64,000 nt of DNA from Piezodorus guildinii (lineage: Eukaryota > Arthropoda > Insecta > Hemiptera > Pentatomidae). The stretch spans positions 91,915,521-91,979,520 of the forward strand of contig CM041297.1 of the NCBI GenBank assembly GCA_023052935.1, in the 5' to 3' direction. Positions 9,835 through 21,185 of the stretch are shown piece after piece. The position numbers and the translations under genes were made by a program. Each line of letters starts with the position of its first letter. Within the stretch, counting starts at the first letter, position 1. The notes under the pieces are model-generated. The model was not told where the DNA came from and did not search any database. It was given only the letters and a program-made list of their open reading frames with translations.

Positions 9835-10420
9835 ATATCACTCAGCTTTATCCGCTTTTCATCAATCTCGATTATCTTTAACAACGTTTTGTATAAGATA
9901 GTATTTTTTTAGCTTTCGAACTGTGTATTACGCATCTAGATTGCTGTTCTCATGTTCAAAAATTGCATAAAAAATATTTTTTTACCCTTTTCTACTTTAG
10001 TTGGATATAAATTTCGTTCAGCTTATATATTTATCTGTTTTTTTGGCAGTACTAACAAAATGATAAGGTTAATTTTTTGGAATATACAAATTTAAAGGTA
10101 CTTTAGAGGAAGAGAATGTCGGCATTGAAGCTCTGCCAAACTATTTCAATTAGGTTGGAACATAATTCATATTAAAGCCTATTAAATATTGCGAGTTTGA
10201 TCAAAATCATTACACCCGACTTAGAAATAATCATAAAAAATGTGCAAAATGCGTGGTATTATGTGTCTTTTTTGGTGTGCCAATTTTACCGAGAAAGTTG
10301 CTCTAACATTTGAGCCATATACACATCTAAAATATGAAATTTCAGTTATATAAAATTTATTGTTTTTGAGCAAGGCTCCATTTTTCGGGACTTTGAACCT
10401 GAATTAAAAAAATTTCAAGA
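9835..10420 (-). repeat. Degenerate copy of repeat R1
   Basis: In reverse orientation this shares R1 landmarks, including AAAGGTACTTTAGAGGAAGA, the CTATTTCAATTAGG...GGAAC block and GCGAGTTTGATCAAAATC, with the copies at 15601-16449 and 60255-61104. The ends are eroded. It is non-coding. The sequence on the left (9462-9834) is A/T-rich with nothing recognised. Confidence 0.7.
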
Positions 10421-10519
10421 TCATTTTCAATACTTTCCCCTACTATATATTCGATGTATGGGTAATATTAAATAATATTCTCAATAAGATTTAAAGTAAA
10501 AAAGTGTCTTTTAATAAAA

Positions 10520-10789
10520 GTATAAAATGATAGGCCTATGCCGAAGGCCACGGGTTTAAACTCGCAGGTGGTCCCAGGATTTTTTTAATGGGAGTAACAA
10601 ATCCTTAGTTATGTCCCTCTTCGGAGAGGACGTTAAAAGGTGGTCCCGAGCGTGTGCGATGTCAGGTACTCCCTAAAGATCCCTATCCTAATAAAATCTG
10701 GATAGACAAAATTAAGGACTCCCACTGTAGCATTGTCCGTTTAGCCATAGTAGCATAAAGTGACGTTAAGAAAATAAACAAACAAAAAT
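10520..10789 (+). mobile_element. SINE A copy, 5' part altered
   Basis: The B-box region (CACGGGTTTAAACTCGCAGG), GGTGGTCCCAGGATTTTTTT, the GACGTTAAAAGGTGGTCCCG block and the tail TGACGTTAAGAAAATAAACA match the full copies at 34147 and 39969. The first ~40 bp, containing the A box, are replaced by A/T-rich sequence. TATGGGTAAT at 10457-10466 and 10790-10799 may be the TSD, which would make the A/T-rich part belong to the insertion. Confidence 0.75.
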
Positions 10790-10799
10790 TATGGGTAAT

Positions 10800-11735
10800 G
10801 TAGTGCTTTGTTAGATTCCTGAAATTAATAATATTTCTAATTATTTATTTTCAAAAAAATTAATATTTTAATGTGTATTTTTTTATCTTATACTTTGATT
10901 AAAAAGAAAATTGATTGTAAAGATGGATTTCCAACCAGCAAGGGATCTTCTCATCTGATATAAAGCTAAGGATTCAATGTCAGGCAACTTAATTTAGAAG
11001 AAATCCAGGAAAGAAGTCCCAGCTTACAGCTAAAATAAGCTTCCGAATTCGTAATCTCCTTCTTCCTACCATAAAGAACATTACATATGTTTTGATTGAT
11101 GTATTATAATTCATGTAAAAGCTTAATCTGTCTAACTGTTTATTTATAATATGTGGAACGGTATTAGCATATAATGCGAATTCTCGACAACACTCAAATA
11201 TGACAAAATAACTAGTTTTTCTCACAAAAAGTGAAGGAATATACAGATCAGAAATATACAAAAGATAAATTATTTCATTTATGATGGACTGAAAATATCA
11301 TAACCAATCATTATCATTAATAAGCAGAACCGAGCTACCAATGAGGAAAACATTCACAAATTGATTACAAAATTCTGAGGACAAAGCTTACGGTTTCTCG
11401 AATTCAGATAAAGAGGTGAGTTTTTTTTTTTAAATCTTGTTCATTACAAAAAATTAAATATCAAAACAAATATTTTTAAAATCACATTTATTAAAAAATG
11501 TATGCATGTGCCACAATTCCAATTAAATAAGTGAATACCTGAATCATGGATCAGCTTTAATGTACGAAAGTAATAACTAAATATTCAAAGTATGAGTGAG
11601 GAGTTGTATCAAACGGTACCTGTATTTGCTGAGAAAGAAAAGAAAAAAAAAAAAAAACAATAAACAGCTTCATTTTAGCATTCTGAAAATAGTTATGGGT
11701 AGTTAAGAGAAGATGGCATTGGCTCAAGACCGTGA
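10800..11735. other. A/T-rich spacer, no gene recognised
   Basis: The only long open frame (90 codons on the minus strand, 10989-11261) has no recognisable motif, and its residue content is that of translated A/T-rich DNA. Confidence 0.6.
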
Positions 11736-11739
11736 TGAT

Positions 11740-12190
11740 TGAAGGAGGGGGTTGGAGGAGGCCAAGACCCGTGACCGGGTTGTAGTGCTGTGAAATAATA
11801 ATAATAGTTAAGAAATGACCATAGATACAAAATAGTTTTATTTTTGATTGTGTGTCATAAACGAAAAATAGTTAACACGTTGATTTTATATGAGAAGATT
11901 AGGACACAGAAAGGGATCACCGAATTTAACCAAAATATTTTTACGTTTTCAAATATTGTATAACTGTTTTGCTATTCGTGGACCATAGAAGTTTAAAAAA
12001 AATAAATAAATAAAGTAGTTTAAATATTTTGGAAGACCCTTCTCAGGTCACTCAGACATTGTAAATTGGGTAACCGAAAATCGCGGTTGAAACCTTTCGG
12101 CTGAGCGTGATATCAATTAATCACCCAATTGGGCTAGCAACAGTATGAATTACTGTATGTAACAACTAAAACCCAGACCATAGTTTTTTA
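11740..12190 (+). repeat. Two fragments of dispersed repeat C
   Basis: CCAAGACCCGTGACCGGGTT, then GTAGTGCTGTG (11755-11795), matches CCCAAGACCCTTCAGGGGTT at 41205-41230. CGGCTGAGCGTGAT, then CTAGCAACAGTATGAAT (12100-12165), matches the upstream half of the same repeat at 41124-41190 and 34062-34080. The short inverted repeat ACCC..GGGT is kept with a changed loop. Repeat C resembles a SINE-like unit, but no internal Pol III promoter was convincing. Confidence 0.5.
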
Positions 12191-12194
12191 AGAC

Positions 12195-12840
12195 ATTTTT
12201 TTTTTTTTTTTTTTATATTTACCTGTTAATGAAATAAGTTTACCTGTGTAACCCGTCGAGGCGATTGAAAAGGTTCTTCACCTGCATATCTAATTATTTT
12301 GTTTGGATAATACAGTTGTGAATTCCAATAAATAAATTGTATATTAAAAATAAAATAATATAATTATAAATTGAGGCTATGTAACAAACTTTAATGAAAA
12401 TAAAATACGGAACTCCGTAATAATCAACCATGAACTGGAAAACGACCTAGTGCCAGTTTGACCAAATAAATTATTATTTGGTCACAATGGCAGACATAGC
12501 TATATATTTATAGATATAGATTGCTATATACAAAAAAATAAAAATAACAAAAGATAATTAATTTTCTGCTTATCGCACGCAACTCTGGAAGAGGTTACAT
12601 TTTATATTGAACAATGAAAATGGCACTATGACAAACTTAAAGACAATCATGATGAACTTGATGATATAACATCAACTGTTAACGACGAATGGGTCGAAAT
12701 TCCATTAAGATACATTTGATTTGTAGATACGTCTTGAGCATTTTTCTTAAAGCATTTAACAATCTAGCTCATGAACAAAATAAATTATAAAATATTCTTT
12801 TGATTATTTTTTTATAACAAAAAAATAAGTAATTAGAAAA
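12195..12840. other. A/T-rich spacer, no gene recognised
   Basis: A poly(T) run lies at about 12198-12214. No coding motif, RNA gene or repeat shared with the rest of the window was seen. Confidence 0.55.
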
Positions 12841-13010
12841 ATAATTTTGTTTTTGTTTTATTTATTTATTGAGATATATTACAATTTGTTTCTATATGAA
12901 CATTAGTAATAGTGATATAAGATCCCATTCACACAATAGATACAGTTGAAAAAATAATTAAAACAGAACAGATATAATATTTAAGTAATGTATAATAAAA
13001 TCATCCTCAC
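12841..13010 (-). mobile_element. 3'-end fragment of family A (3' UTR only)
   Basis: TTATTGAGATATATTACAAT and the following block up to ACACAATAGATACAGTTGAA match the terminal 3' UTR of copies 2 (4717-4800) and 3 (45385-45470) in the same orientation. This looks like a severely 5'-truncated insertion. No clear TSD was found. Confidence 0.7.
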
Positions 13011-13189
13011 AAGCTGAAAAAAAGTCAAGCGATAATCCGCTTCAGAAACAATTTCACTATTGGCGAAGGGAATATAAACATAAACAGTGTAGATCATTCT
13101 TCTATTAATGAGACTATTATTGATTGGTGATCAGTTTAAAAAACACAATATAAATAATAAATGTAACTTTTTTTAAACCAATATAGTTT

Positions 13190-13400
13190 AATTTAGTTTT
13201 AATCAAAACAGCTCCTAAACGGTCCAAGTGACAAATTTCATTTAACAACAAAAATTTTCCATTAAATTGCTGAAGAGGATACTTTCATTAAATTTTCGAT
13301 CCTAGCAACAGCAACAGAGCTTGGCTGTATAAAACGTGTTACATTTGTGAGGTTGAAAAAAGTTATAAATAAAAACTCACAGATCCTATGAAAAAGGACA
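13190..13400 (+). repeat. Unit related to the divergent tandem array at 54 kb
   Basis: AGCTCCTAAACGGTCCAAGT, GACAAATTTCATTTAACAAC, CGATCCTAGCAACAGCAACA and AAAACGTG follow the same order as units of the 54.09-54.76 kb array. It is non-coding and its function is unknown. Confidence 0.5.
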
Positions 13401-13836
13401 TATACATGTTAAAAAAAAAAGATAGAGACAGAACAAGTGAAAATGTACCAAATCTCTAATATCGAGCTTGGTCTAGGAATGACAAAAGCAGTCTTGGAAA
13501 ATTTTTTGAAAAGTTACAAAAACATATACAAATAAATTATTTTCATTTACTATTAATGCGTTGAACTGCATAGATCTTTTATAAATCTAGAACCTTCCTA
13601 CTTAATAAGAATAGAAATATGGTTTATAATAAGATAAATATTAGATATATATTTTCAGAAATTAGTAAAAATAATCATCAACATTCAAATGATTACTAGT
13701 TGTGAATCTGACAATTGGATGAACTTATAACCGAGTTAATCTTCTCAATAACTATTGAGGATGTATAGTTGACTGTAGAAACTATTATAGGTGGAATAGT
13801 CAGGAATCAGTCATTTTTTGAAAAGTTTTTAATTTT

Positions 13837-13876
13837 GCCAACGTTTCGGCTCAAGCTTGTGAGCCATCATCAGGGC
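13837..13876 (-). ncRNA. Hammerhead-like ribozyme motif (left arm of foldback 1)
   Basis: Read on the minus strand: stem I GCC, core CTGATGA, one extra T, stem II GGCTC/GAGCC with an 8-nt loop, core GAAA, palindromic ACGT as a loopless stem III, cleavage triplet GTT, and stem I closing GGC. This follows the order of a hammerhead ribozyme. The extra T before stem II is non-canonical, so the call is structural, not functional. Confidence 0.45.
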
Positions 13877-14338
13877 TACAAACATCAGAACAAAAGAGAT
13901 ACATATTAATATGATAATGAAAATTTTCTTTTGAATGTAGTAACAATGATAACATTTGAAATAAAACAGAAAATATACCAACATACTTAAATATTATAGA
14001 TACAAATAATGATAATATGATACATAATCTGATGATGATAAGCATAACAAATTTTACAGAACTTTAGACTTTAATTTATTTGCTAATATACATTTTTTCT
14101 TTGATTTATGAGATAGATAGATATTATTAATGCACGAGTATTAGAGTCTAAAGTTCTGTAAAATTTGTTATGCTTATCATCATCAGATTATGGATCATAT
14201 TATCATTATTTGTATCTATAATATTTAAGTATGTTGATATATTTTCTGTTTTATTTCAAATGTTATCATTGTCACTACATTCAAAAGAAAAATTTCATTA
14301 TAATATTAATATCTATCTCTTTTGTTCTGATGTTTGTA

Positions 14339-14378
14339 GCCCTGATGATGGCTCACAAGCTTGAGCCGAAACGTTGGC
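14339..14378 (+). ncRNA. Hammerhead-like ribozyme motif (right arm of foldback 1)
   Basis: Stem I is GCC (14339-14341) with GGC (14376-14378). The core CTGATGA is at 14342-14348, stem II GGCTC (14350-14354) with GAGCC (14363-14367), GAAA at 14368-14371, then CGTT. It is the mirror copy of 13837-13876. Stem III would have no loop in one molecule, so a dimer would be needed, as proposed for small hammerheads of Penelope-like elements and retrozymes. Confidence 0.45.
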
Positions 14379-14429
14379 AAAATTAAAAACTTTTCAAAAA
14401 ATGACTGATTCCTGACTATTCCACATATT

Positions 14430-15600
14430 ATAACTTCTCAATAACTTAATATGTTAAAACTTCTAAATGCTTCATCGGGATTTATTTTGGAGTCTCTTCG
14501 CAAATCAATAATCGATGATACGACTGCAGACAGCAAGTCAAGCAGTTCATAAAATATTCCACTCAGACTATGGATAAACTAATAAACCAACTTGGGTATT
14601 AACCTGCCTGAAGAGCACCACAAGGAAATGGCAGACTGTTCAAGAGGATTTCGAAGAGGAGTGATCAAGTGGCTTTTCTGAGGAGGGAAGGCCGCTAAGG
14701 CAGAAGGGGCGATTATGATAAAGAGAAGAAGGCTTGGAAAGTGGTCGGGAATGAAACTGACCTTATTGGTTAGTTGCGCCGATCGTCGGAGCACCACTGT
14801 ATTTTTTTTTTTTTTTTATCAGTGCCTTTTAAAACAGAAATAAGTTGAAAACAATTTTTAACTTGTCGCTGATAATCATTTAAATATCGAAAAAGGAAAA
14901 TGGAATCTACCCATCAAAAATTATAAACAAAATAAACAGTAGAGCCCATATTTAACTATTTTTTTGTAAATTGATAAAGGCATATTTATTAAAATCCCAA
15001 AATAACTGCAGATCATATTTTAATAGGAATATATTCAAAATATTATTTTTATATTAGTCATTTTATTATTTGATTTTAACTCTTTCCAATTTAATCCCAT
15101 TTTTCTGAACGGAAGTTATTTATATGACTTATATATATTTACATTTAATATTAATATATTTAAATCCATAATCCATAACCAGGAAACCAGATCCCGTCTT
15201 TCCGACCTTTATACGCCTTCCCATCGAACCAAAATAAATTAGCCAGGTCCACTGTTATCTGGAATACTCTCCCATCGTACATCCGTCATGTACTCCTTTC
15301 CAATCTTCATCCAAATCTCCCATTTTTCAACATCTTTTTGCTTCCCAACCAGATGTCTATTTTGAGTATGGCGATTAAAGAGGAATAAAAAATGCTTAAA
15401 CTTCTTAACATCAATGGTAGTAAAGTCGATTTTCATTCTTATTTGTATTTCTTTTATTGTTATTTGTAGTGTTAATTTTATATTACATTAAGATATTATT
15501 GTATTTTTTTATATTTTGATTATTTAATACCATTATGTATATTGAGATATCATTGTATTATTTTATCTTTTGCTTATTTTATACCATTATGTACACTTTT
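14430..15600. other. A/T-rich spacer, no gene recognised
   Basis: A GC-richer patch at 14580-14800 holds a 72-codon minus-strand open frame without recognisable motifs. A poly(T) run lies near 14802-14818. Nothing else is supported. Confidence 0.5.
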
Positions 15601-15736
15601 ACTTTCACTTACTATATATAGTAAGGGAAAGTATTGCGATCGTGAAAATTTTCGAATTCCAGTTTTCAACGGAAATATACATTTTAGGGTCCCCTGAGTC
15701 CAAATAACCAAGTCCCGCAAAAAGGTCAGTGTGCAT

Positions 15737-15768
<32 letters not shown>

Positions 15769-16449
15769 ATGGTAACTCCCGGGCGGAAAAGGTAAGCCCA
15801 ATGAAACTGAAATATCATATTTAAGACAAATATACGCCCGAGACGTTCCAAAATCTTTTTCATCGAAATGAGCTAACCAGAAGAGCGGTTCCGACGATTT
15901 TGATTAAACTCGCTATATCGATGTAAAATTTATTGGGCTTTAATATTATTTAGGTTTCATTCAGATTAAAATCGTATGACAGGGCTTAAATGCAGATATT
16001 TAAAATTTTCTTCTTCTAAAGTACCTTTAATTTTGTTTATTCTATAAAAATAACTATATTATCTTGTTACTACTGATGAAAAACAGGTAAATATATAAAT
16101 TGAATGAATTCGATACCCAACTAAAGGAGAAAACAGAAAAAATATTTGTTTAATGCAATTTGTTTGTATTTGAACAGAATAGCAGTAATATATGATATAC
16201 CGTTGGAAAGCTAAAGATTTTATCTTTAAAAAAACTTATACTCAAGCTTTTAAAAGTTCATAGAGAGGGATGAAAAGAAGATTAAACTAACTGATTATTT
16301 TAGATAATAATATAATAATTTTTTTTAATACAGCACATGTTTTTATAGAAATATAATTTAATTAATTCTTAAATAGTTTTGCGTATTTTTATCTCTAACT
16401 GTATTTGAAAATTCTTTCATTGATTTTAAAAATGGAGGTAAGTGAAAGT
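15601..16449 (+). mobile_element. Repeat R1, best-preserved copy, probably a non-autonomous DNA element
   Basis: The unit of about 849 bp has short inverted ends: ACTTTCACTTAC at 15601-15612 and GTAAGTGAAAGT at 16438-16449. Just inside the left end is an 18-bp perfect palindrome CTTACTATATATAGTAAG (15608-15625). Shared internal landmarks are AAGTATTGCGATCGTGAAAA, TTTTCAACGGAAATA, CGCTATATCGATGTAAA and CCGTTGGAAAGCTA. It encodes nothing. Other copies are at 20.5, 37.4, 60.3 and 9.8 kb. The superfamily is not identified and no clear TSD was found. Confidence 0.7.
15728..15769 (+). repeat. (GT)n microsatellite inside R1
   Basis: A GTGT/ATGTGT run occupies the place where other R1 copies have shorter GT-rich sequence (20630-20665, 37526-37545), so the microsatellite grew within the element. 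Confidence 0.85.
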
Positions 16450-16532
16450 CGTGTGTTGCCCGCACCAGATTTTTTTTAATCATTTATGATTTTAGTTTTT
16501 TGTAAGTGTTGTTTGGTCATTGATAATTTTTA

Positions 16533-17427
16533 TTGGGTTGATGCAAAATTAATGCAGGTTTCCTCTATTGCAATATCTTAATTCCAATTGTGTAAACAAA
16601 GCTAATCCTAACATTGATCATTATTATACCAAAACAAACCTTATCTAATACCCTCTCTTTCACCATGAATTTGTTTAGTAAAATCGTTTTGTTCAGTGTG
16701 TTCAAAGGTCTTGAATCGAAAATGTCAAAGTGCGATTTTCGTCAAATTTATTTTTAAGAATTTAAATTAGGGCGCAGCGCTGCGCAAACGGCTCGTAATA
16801 TTAATGAAGTGTGGGGTCAGGGGCTATTAATGAGTGCACGGTGCAGCGTTGGTTCCAGAAGTTTCGCAGAGGAGATTTCGACCTCGAAGACAAGGAAGGT
16901 CGGGGCCGTCATCTTGCTCTGGACAACGACCAGCTGAGGTCAAAAGTGGAAGAAGACCCAACCAAAACCACACGAGAAATGGCGGCGGAACTCGGAACTC
17001 AAAAATTGCAACGTCTTTGCCCAGCATTGATGAATCGGAAGGGGCCGATTCTGCTCCACGATAACGCCAGACCACACGTTGCACAACCAACGCTTCGACG
17101 ACTGCACGAGTTGGGCTACGAAGTTCTCCAACATCCGCCTTATTCACCTGACCTCTCTCCTACAGACTTCCACTTTTTCAGGCATCTGGACAACTTTTTG
17201 AGGGAGAAAAATTTTCAAAACCAGGACATTGAAAATTCTTTTCGTGATTTCATTGAGTCCAGGGATTCGGATTTTTTTTCTGGTGGAATAAGAAAGCTTG
17301 TTGAACGTTGGCAAAAGTGCATTGATTCAGATGGAAATTATTTTGATTAAATATATATGGTTAAAGTAAAGATATGGCGTATTTACAATACCTAATAAAA
17401 ACCTGCATTAATTTTGCATCAACCCAA
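16533..17427 (+). mobile_element. Mariner-type DNA transposon, internally deleted
   Basis: Terminal inverted repeats of about 29 bp start TTGGGTTGATGCAAAATTAA at 16533 and end as its complement at 17427. A TA dinucleotide flanks both ends (16531-16532 and 17428-17429), as expected for Tc1/mariner insertion. The 895-bp length is short of the usual ~1.3 kb. The transposase is broken but belongs to the DD34D mariner group, resembling the mori-type subfamily. Confidence 0.93.
16722..17350 (+). pseudogene. Mariner transposase remnant
   Basis: This is a cut-and-paste transposase remnant. From the ATG at 16722 there is an in-frame stop at 16755-16757, then FKLGRSAAQTARNINEVWG, a frameshift near 16811, and an open frame to 17350. 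The DNA-binding half (TVQRWFQKFRRGDFDLED, then DPTKTTREMAAELG) is recognisable. Then about 400 bp are missing, including the first catalytic aspartate. The C-terminal part keeps LHDNARPH and PYSPDLSPTDFHFF, with 34 residues between the two aspartates (DD34D). It ends in RWQKCIDSDGNYFD. It cannot be active, although the intact ends could be mobilised by a related transposase. Confidence 0.92.
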
Positions 17428-17798
17428 TATTTTTCTTGGACATTTATGTTATTCGTAAGGGTAGTTGTCGTAGAATATTTTTTTTTTTCCATCATTCATT
17501 CATTTTATACATATAAAAGGAGAATTAAACTCGCTATAAGGCTCACCTCTATTAATTGGGATCTTTTGACTGTGGACACATTCTTGGGTTTAATCCTCTC
17601 TTCGCACAACCATTGGCTGGAATGTGTGCTGGACCTATGTATTGTATGTGTTGTGGTGTGATTTTTTTTTTTTTTTTCAGGTCACATTTATTTATTTATG
17701 AATTCGTCGTAATTAACATTCTACAATGCTTGTTTCTACAACGATGACTGGTTATAAAGGAGATCCTTAAATATTTAAGATATATTAAACAAGTAACA

Positions 17799-17800
<2 letters not shown>

Positions 17801-17870
<70 letters not shown>
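17801..17870. repeat. (AT)n microsatellite
   Basis: About 70 bp of pure alternating AT. Open frames reading YIYIYI through it are artefacts. Confidence 0.95.
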
Positions 17871-17872
<2 letters not shown>

Positions 17873-19990
17873 CTCATCTAATTCAACTTTGGGTTTAGAG
17901 CCTATCCTGCTAAAAATCCGTTTTTGATAGTATTCAATGTTTAAAAACAGTAACACTTTCTTTAGAATATTAATCAGAAACAAGGACAAGTTTATTTATG
18001 AATTATCATCTGTTCTTATACCCGCTGTATTATAAAAAAAAACTCCTAGATAGAACATGTTATGAAATCTCCCCTTTTGCAAGCGTCAGCTGCAGGTAGG
18101 GGAGGATATAATCTTTGTCAGTCACATTTATTTTCTTTGAAGATCTTCCATGTATATATATTTATTTTTTTTTATGGAGATTTTTATAATTATTATGATA
18201 TCAGAAAAACCTAAAAATTTTTCGTTTTTTTAAGCGTTTCGAAATGTTATAGTTAATTATTCAACATTTATATTATTAAGTACTATCATTCTCATAATCT
18301 ATAATATATTTTAGCTAATCCCCTCTTTACATATTTCAAATATATAATTATTATTTTTTACTTTTACTGCTTTTTATAAACTTTCATATTACTGCCTCCC
18401 GTTGCTAATGTGAATTATTATTTTATATAACCGTATTTATATTACGTCTCTTGTATTTAGGCCTACAACAATCTATGTTTCATGTACATAAATCATGACG
18501 TTAGGGCTTGTACGTTAAAGGCATCTTACAACTTCGTGACCTTGGATGTAAGCAATTAAGTTATAAAGTTTATGAGGGAATCATTTGGCTTTAGATGCTC
18601 ACTAAACTAATTCAGAATCGGAAAGTGAAAAGGCCATTTGGTGGGGAGTTTGATGGGACCGTAAAGTTGGAAGTGTGAACTGCTCTTTAACGGCTCCTCT
18701 TCGATGACACTTCATGTTGAATAGTCTGTCACTTTATTCCGTTACAGCTTTTGACACTCTGTCTAATATTAAATTGATTCATAAAATTAAATTTTATATT
18801 GAAATTGATATTTAAGCATTTGTAAATTTTACACCTGTCCATCATAAGATTCAATTCGTATAGCGCTAGAAATATTTTAATGGTTCTTAAAATCATATAT
18901 GTAAGAACATCTATCGTCTAACATGATTGAATTCACGCCATGGTTGTCTTTACTACCTTACATCATAAGAAGGTATTTCTCATCCGATCGGTCGAGTTGA
19001 ATTTTTTTTTCTTGGCTTTCCGCCGTTAATGAGAAATATCCAACTTCTCAATCTGCTTTGAATTGTTTAATAACCTGTATTGATAATTCACTTTTACTTT
19101 GATGTTATGAAAAAAAAAACTTATCACAAAGAAAAATAAGTCAATCTTAAAATATTTTAAGTTATTATGTTTCATGTATTAAATATATGAATATTATAAG
19201 CATATTCTTGAAAGCTTAATATTTACAAATTTATATTCATCATATATCATATATAGGTAAATACATTAGAAATCAGACCCTGCGTATCTACAGTTTTGGT
19301 TTTCATGAATTGTATGCTACTTATTCTATATCCTGTCCTAAATAAAACACCGTGGATAAAACATTTGTCTGGCTATGATTTTTGTAGCCATGTTAAATCA
19401 GCTTTGTGACTATGTTGACAGAATCTCTCTAAATGAGCTAATTTTTCAGATGACAAATCAAAACAAATACTAACAATATGATAAGGAGGTACTCTACAGT
19501 TTTTGTCCTCGAATCACAATTAAATAGTGAAGAAATTCACTTTTTTTTTTCTTTTTTTTTTTTTGAATCTATAAAAATGAGACTTTTAGCTAGTTAAGAG
19601 TTAATAAAGAAAAAGAGACTCAGCATTGATTACTTTTTCATATATAGCTTAATCATTATCCAATCTGCTGTAAAAAAAATTATCTTGAGAATATACCTAG
19701 TCTTTTTTTATATGTATTTCCAAACTTATTTCATAATTTTTTACACAGCTTCTTTTGAGTTGTTTTCTCCTTAAATATTGCGAAAAATGGATTTTATCCA
19801 AGTTTGGAAAATATTTTGAAAAGAAGGATTATGTTCTCAAATGGAAATTTTTAATGCAAGTATGATAACGACTAAGCTATAATCAAAGCTGCACTCTTTA
19901 GGTAATTTGTTCATTGTTTGTCCATTTTACGTCACACTAAGCTTCTAGAGTTAATTGGAGGATACCATAGTAGTAGTCCTAAATTTTACC
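17871..19990. other. Long A/T-rich spacer, no gene recognised
   Basis: More than 2 kb with short homopolymer runs only (for example T runs at 19541-19565). No coding motif, RNA gene or repeat shared with the rest of the window was recognised. Confidence 0.6.
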
Positions 19991-19994
19991 TATT

Positions 19995-20110
19995 CAAGTT
20001 TAATTAGGATAGGGATCGTTATCGAGTACCTGACATCGCACTGGCCCGGGAACACCTTTATACGTCGACATCGAAGAATGGCATATCTGAGAATTTTTAC
20101 TCTCATTAAA
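19995..20110 (-). mobile_element. SINE A fragment
   Basis: In reverse orientation AATTAGGATAGGGATCG, GAGTACCTGACATCGCA and CCCGGGAACACC match the SINE A body (ggtcccgag, gcgatgtcaggtactcg, gatccctatcctaat). Both the tRNA-like head and the tail are missing or too diverged to see. Confidence 0.65.
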
Positions 20111-20196
20111 ATATCTTAATGCCATCTGCAGACTTGAATCTTAATCAGTGGGCATATAAAGCTGTTATGCTTGCCACAACACTATAGGTAACTCCT

Positions 20197-20256
20197 AGGT
20201 AATGTGTCATACACAGAGGTAATGTGTCATGCACATAGGTAATGTGTCATACACAT
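20197..20256 (+). repeat. Minisatellite, three 20-bp units
   Basis: AGGTAATGTGTCATACACAG, AGGTAATGTGTCATGCACAT and AGGTAATGTGTCATACACAT follow one another directly with one or two differences, then a partial unit. Confidence 0.95.
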
Positions 20257-20496
20257 AGGTACACAATATACAAAGCATGTGCATATCATATTTTTAGATA
20301 TATTTTACTGATACATGTTTTAAGGCGTGAAGCTGACTTAAAATGGCCGCAGAACTAAAATTATTTACTATATGTTTCATCCAAATTGTTATATTGAGGA
20401 AAGGAAAGAGAAAAATAGTTGACGCAACCAAAAATATTTTGCAACACTATTAATTAATGGATTGACCATTATATAATCTTTATTGTATTTTTAATT

Positions 20497-21185
20497 TCAC
20501 TTACTATATATAGTAAGGGAAAGTATTGCGATCGTGAAAAATTTCGAATTCCAGTTTTCAACGGAAATACACGTTTTTTTTTGGGTTTTTTTTCTCTGGG
20601 TCCAAAAAACCAAGTCCCGCAAAAAGGTCTGTGTGTGTGTATGTGTGCGTGCGTGTGTCTGTGTGGTAACTCCCGGGTGGAAACGTAAAGTCCTATGAAA
20701 CTGAAATTTCATAATTAAGACAACTATACGCCCGAGACAACAAAATCTTTTTCATCAAAATTAGCTTACCAGTAGAGCCACTTTATACTATGCATTTTGC
20801 ACCTTTATAAGATTTTCTCAAAAACGGTTCCGGCGTTTTTGTTTAAACTCGCTATATCGATGTAAAGTTAAATGGGCTTTAATATCATGTAGGTTTCATT
20901 CTGATTAAAATGGTCTGACAGGACTTAAATGCCATATTATCTTGTTAGTATTGATAAATAAGAGCTAAATATGCATGTTGAGCGAGTTCGAAAAACAACT
21001 AAAGGAGAAAAGTGAAAAAATATATTTTTAATGCAATGTTTTGTTTTTGAACATAAGAACAATAATATACATGTATGATATACCGTTGGAAAGCTTTTAA
21101 GAGTTACTAGAGGGTGATGAAAAACCGATAAAACTTAGTGATTATTTTAGATAATGATGATTTTATCTATTTTTATTGTTTTTTT
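20497..21185 (+). repeat. Repeat R1, second copy
   Basis: It starts with the same 18-bp palindrome (20500-20517) and AAGTATTGCGATCGTGAAAA as the copy at 15601. It runs through GTTTAAACTCGCTATATCGA and ATACCGTTGGAAAGCTTTTA. The right end with GTAAGTGAAAGT is missing. The 20-kb and 15-kb copies form one subfamily, since those at 37 and 61 kb have extra bases inside the palindrome. Confidence 0.8.

Larger units (their letters stand above)
13792..14423. mobile_element. Foldback element 1, long palindrome with hammerhead-like motifs
   Basis: The left arm 13792-14071 is the reverse complement of the right arm 14146-14423 with few differences, around a 74-bp loop. Both arms contain the same hammerhead-like motif. 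The direct repeat CTTCTCAATAACT occurs on the two sides (13741-13753 and 14434-14446) and may be a TSD. The two ~64-codon open frames in the arms are mirror images of the same DNA and are not genes. Confidence 0.85.

Noticed and set aside
13851..14364. Two 64-codon open frames on opposite strands with nearly identical products (MLIIIRL...SPDDGSQA)
   Set aside because: They are the two arms of one palindrome read outward. No protein motif is present, and the shared end is the translated hammerhead-like motif.
17696..17989. Minus-strand frame with a long YIYIYI run
   Set aside because: Translation of the (AT)n microsatellite at 17801-17870. The frames at 62561-62901 are the same kind of artefact.
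20197..20256. CRISPR-like short repeats
   Set aside because: The 20-bp units adjoin directly without spacers and the context is a eukaryotic genome, so this is a minisatellite.
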